Below, one piece after another: positions 60,600-64,000 of a stretch of 64,000 bases of DNA (position 1 is its first letter; the number at the start of each line of letters is the position of its first letter). The notes under the pieces are model-generated. The model had not been told where the DNA came from. It did no database searches and saw only the letters and a list, made by a program, of their open reading frames with translations. This DNA is from Topomyia yanbarensis (lineage: Eukaryota > Arthropoda > Insecta > Diptera > Culicidae). The translations under genes and the position numbers were made by a program. Where the stretch lies: NCBI RefSeq assembly GCF_030247195.1, contig NC_080672.1, positions 350,422,413 through 350,486,412 of the forward strand, written 5' to 3'.

Positions 60600-61147
60600 C
60601 ACAGTTTTCTTAAATGTTGACTGCTTATCGCAAGTTTTCGCAAAATGACCATAGACTCATTATAAAGAGAAAGTTAAAAGCTTTCGAAAGAGTAAAGTGT
60701 GATCGCGGGCATTCACGGGCGTCGTTGTTGTTATCGCGTTAGAAGTTCGACTTCAATAACTGTTTAGGTCACACAGTTGTCTGAACAATAACTAAACCAT
60801 CTAGTGACTTAGTTTGAGTGAATGTACGATGTAATTCAACCACTTGGATAATTTTGATGAAGTAATGCAATGCACAAAATCAACCATTTCTTCGTCAAAC
60901 GAGAATAACCGGATGTAGCCCCTGGGATCAAATTATGCAAAAGTTATGCCCTTCAAAAAGCTGTCAAAAATTTATTTTACGTCCAAATCAACTAAAATCA
61001 CCCAAAAATGCCTCGGATAGTTCACCTGTTACGAGAAAAATACTAGCGAGAATATCGCGTGACCTTCATACATGGATTTAAGTCCGGGCTCGTCTCACTG
61101 CATTCCAAAGTATTGATTTTGATTGACCAGTTTGGAAGCTATGTGCG
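60600..61147. other. Intergenic sequence, nothing recognised
   Basis: No supported feature. Confidence 0.4.
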
Positions 61148-61900
61148 ATACCAGATGCGACGAAAAATCTACTATTTGGCATCTAAATGGCCCTTGGAGC
61201 CTTTGTCTTCTAAAAAAATCAGCCCAATACTCGCATAACTAATGTCGGGTGTGTTGGGTTTACAGCACGTGTGACGTCTCGGAGCGACCAACGAACACCC
61301 ACGCCGACGGGCAAAACCATACACCACGTCTTTGCGGCAATAGCGATCAACGCACAAAGCAAAAGTGTCAACATCCTGCCGGTTTTGACTCTACTGTGAG
61401 AGCAAGCGACATCTTCCAGCAGTAATGTTGCAGCTCTCGCATGAGACGATCCACAAAGCAAAATGGCTCTATCTATCGATGTACCTCCCGATTGGGCTTG
61501 CAGCGCATATAGCGTGCACGAATTGCTTGTTTGTTCGGTAATAGGGAGTGTAGAATATAATAGGAGCATTGCGCGGATTGGATTATGGCCTACTTAGATA
61601 CACTTCCTAGGCTGGCAATGTTCTTACGAAATATACGAAATATTTTGAACCCCATAGTCTGTGTAATGTGACAGAACATTTTTTGATTGCACATTCCCAA
61701 GTTATCTGCAATACCAGATACGATGAAAAATTCACTGATCGGCATTCGAGTGAACCTAATAGCCCTCGCCAATGTCCACCTCGTACTCGTGCAACCAATG
61801 TTAGTCTAGTTGGGTTACAGCGCATTGGGTACATCTCTACTGTCGGACAACAAAAGAGCAGCTAAGAGCAGCACCATACACCACGTCTCTGCGGAGACAT
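61148..61900. repeat. Two diverged direct copies of a GC-richer segment
   Basis: 61148-61340 and about 61708-61895 share GATACCAGAT.CGA.GAAAAAT, TTGGGTTTACAGC/TTGGGTTACAGCGC and ACCATACACCACGTCT..GCGG. They are probably fragments of one dispersed repeat. ORFs across them lack domains. Confidence 0.55.
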
Positions 61901-62317
61901 CTGTTATGTGAACTGTTTGAAATTAGTGTCTAGCTGACACCATTTTGGTGTTAGTATGGATATATAGTATGTATGGATATATAGTTTAACTGACAGCAAG
62001 TTGGTGTCAGTTACTGACGAGTGGAACATAGACTATTTAAATCCAACTTTTCTAAGTTAAGTTTCATGCTCTCATGCGCAAATTGGTTCATCTCTCATTT
62101 TTTTCTATGGGAAAAATATGTGTTACATTCTTTCAACCTAATTTGGAAGTTAAAAGATTGCTATTTTCATTGGTAAACATCCGCAGTTTTTACAATAAAA
62201 AACTTTAGTTTTAAACTGTTTTTCAAAACTCTTCATCACGGGTTTCCAGGAACTAAAACCTTTTCTCTTTCGGGTAGTTTTATTTTTTTCAGCTCCCATT
62301 TTTAATATTGTTTCGCT

Positions 62318-62760
62318 GTGCGATCTTACTTAGTTCTGTTTGAAGAAGATATTAGTTGGCTTGATAAACTTAACAAATTAACCTCCATAACGGGTAATTT
62401 CACTAAAATTGGTGCACTGAGCGGTAAAATTTATGAAAGACCCACTAAGTTCAATGGATTCTATAGCGCTTCTCGTCAAAGGAAGTTTACCAGTTGGGAA
62501 ATATCTGTGGACAACGGAAATCGGGAAAAATGTTTGCACTTAAACATCTCTGAAGTATCAATGGATTTACGTGTCTAAATTTAATTTATGTCATGGTAAG
62601 AAGCTTGTTGAATCTTTATACATTGATGCGCATCTCCGCCATATTGTGCTCGCGGAAAGGGTTGCTAAAATATTGAACATGTTGTTTGTGAAACCAAATC
62701 CCAATTAGTAGATTCCCTGAAAGCTCCACCCTATGTTTCTGTTGTGCCATCCTTGCTTTT
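62318..62760 (+). pseudogene. LOA-like pol C-terminal remnant
   Basis: The translation includes KIGALSGKIYERPTKFNGF and SASRQRKFTSWE, matching KVGALEGDTYERPICFNEF and SISRQRTLDSWQ of the pol gene at the left edge. A further frame reads YIDAHLRHIVLAE, matching FDAHLRRIGLAE. Stops and deletions break it, and the RT and RNase H cores are absent. It shows that the family has older copies nearby. Confidence 0.75.
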
Positions 62761-64000
62761 CGCTATCTTCCACGCATGAATCTTATCTATTATATCCTAA
62801 AACGATAAATGTTGAAATACAATTGTCCACGCTACTCTTTTATTTTTTTTATCAAACACCAAAGTCAACAGATAGTTCAAAAACTATAAATAAAGAAGAA
62901 GAAAAATCAAAAGGAAGCAAATTAATAATAAATAATTAATAAATAATAAAAAAGAAAAAAATAAATAAAGGCAACAGGAAAAACATCAATAGCATTACAA
63001 TGAAATTCAAGGATGTAATTTCTTATCATTTTATAAAACAAAAGTAACTTCGGCGTCAAATAGATAGGAGCATTACTTTGAATTAGTTTAATTCTCTAAC
63101 ACCTTTGTGCTTGAAAATTTAAAAAACTGTCAAACGGAATATCAAAATATATTCATTCTCGCTTCAGAGATTGGCGTCATAATATAAGAATGTTATGCCA
63201 TTAGCGCCACTACGAACCTAATTTCAATTTTTATAACGAGACATGGAAGCGTATTAAATACTCTACAACTTCGTAGAACATCAAACTGCTCTATCTCTTA
63301 CCGTTGTACAGTTTGGAGTATTCCCTTTAAATTGCTTGGCTCTCTACCGCCACTATGCGGGAAGATTCTGAAACTTTCAAATGAAAGCTGGAAGTTTATT
63401 TATTCCTCTACAACTTTGTGGAAAATATCTTTCCATTTTTCGTCATTTCAAAGATAACCAAACACCCTGTATGAGTTCACTCTAACTTTGCCTTGCCCTT
63501 AAACGTGGTGCACATACAAAGATTAATACCATTTTAACGGTTGATAGGGTTATCTTGCAGTCGTCGGCAAACTTGTTCGGTACACTTTTAAAAGTTTTTT
63601 TTCCTAGTTTCGTGTGTGGATATTTAAACTTTTTTGCCCGGAGTGACTAGATTTGCATCCAGCGCGCCTTCGATTATTATAGTAGAGAATATCACGACTG
63701 AGATGTTCCGAGCCGAGGGCATTTGGATTAGTGTCAGCAAAGTAGAAACACAAATACTGTCGGAACGGCGAAACGAACAGGAAGAAAATGGGAATTTGGA
63801 GAAAGTTCATTGGGCTATCACGGAGAGCGACTAAAATGTTGTAACGGGTTGAATCTTTAAGTCAATAGGTTGACAATTTAAACTTTAATGCATTATATTT
63901 ATTTTTAGGTTAATATTTATTTGTTAATTGGTATTTTAAAATAAAAGTAAGTAACTGAAAGACTTATTAACTTCCATTTGACAATGTTAATCTGACTCAC
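62761..64000. other. AT-rich intergenic sequence to the window end
   Basis: An A-rich run lies at about 62870-62970. Phrases near 63260-63430 (ctacaacttcgtagaac, tacaactttgtgg) recall similar phrases in the 59.4-60.6 kb foldback, so repeat debris is likely. No gene is supported. Confidence 0.4.

Overview
The window looks like nuclear DNA of a culicine mosquito, most likely Aedes. It is AT-rich and gene-poor. It holds one gene with a very long intron and a dense, multiply nested set of transposons: an LOA/I-like non-LTR element, hAT-like elements and MITEs with 8-bp target duplications, a piggyBac-like TTAA element, a mariner relic, a tRNA-derived SINE and several long foldbacks. The organism call is an inference from repeat style and gene structure; no marker in the window names the species.

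Layout. 1-2.7 kb: intact 3' part of a non-LTR pol gene (reverse transcriptase plus RNase H) running in from the left. 2.7-18 kb: intergenic DNA with a GC-richer stretch (4.0-5.2 kb) and inverted-repeat elements at 5.5, 6.6-8.2, 8.3-8.6, 8.9-10.4 (with a (TA)82 tract), 12.0-12.9 (piggyBac-like) and 15.3 kb. 18-20.4 kb: an inverted array of about 160-bp units, invaded by a deleted mariner element and a small MITE. 20.6-21.4 kb: GC-richer, LTR-like sequence.

23.06-34.26 kb, minus strand: the one convincing cellular gene, a class A orphan GPCR of 350 aa in four coding exons. Every splice junction can be read and keeps the frame. Its 9.8-kb third intron holds a TA tract, a decayed LOA-like copy, a 1.4-kb foldback and a two-type tandem repeat.

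34.3-64 kb: almost entirely repeats and intergenic DNA. The clearest are a hAT-like element at 36.3-38.5 kb carrying two further insertions; a second piggyBac-like copy at 40.7-43.1 kb split by a hAT-like element; a TIR element at 49.3-52.4 kb carrying another TIR element whose interior is 149-bp and 95-bp tandem repeats; a 1.5-kb palindrome at 56.6-58.2 kb whose two arms carry the same SINE insertion; and a 1.17-kb foldback at 59.4-60.6 kb. LOA-like debris reappears at 62.3-62.8 kb.

The genes do not form a pathway. The useful biology is the GPCR gene model and the readable order of transposon insertions, fixed by matching target duplications.
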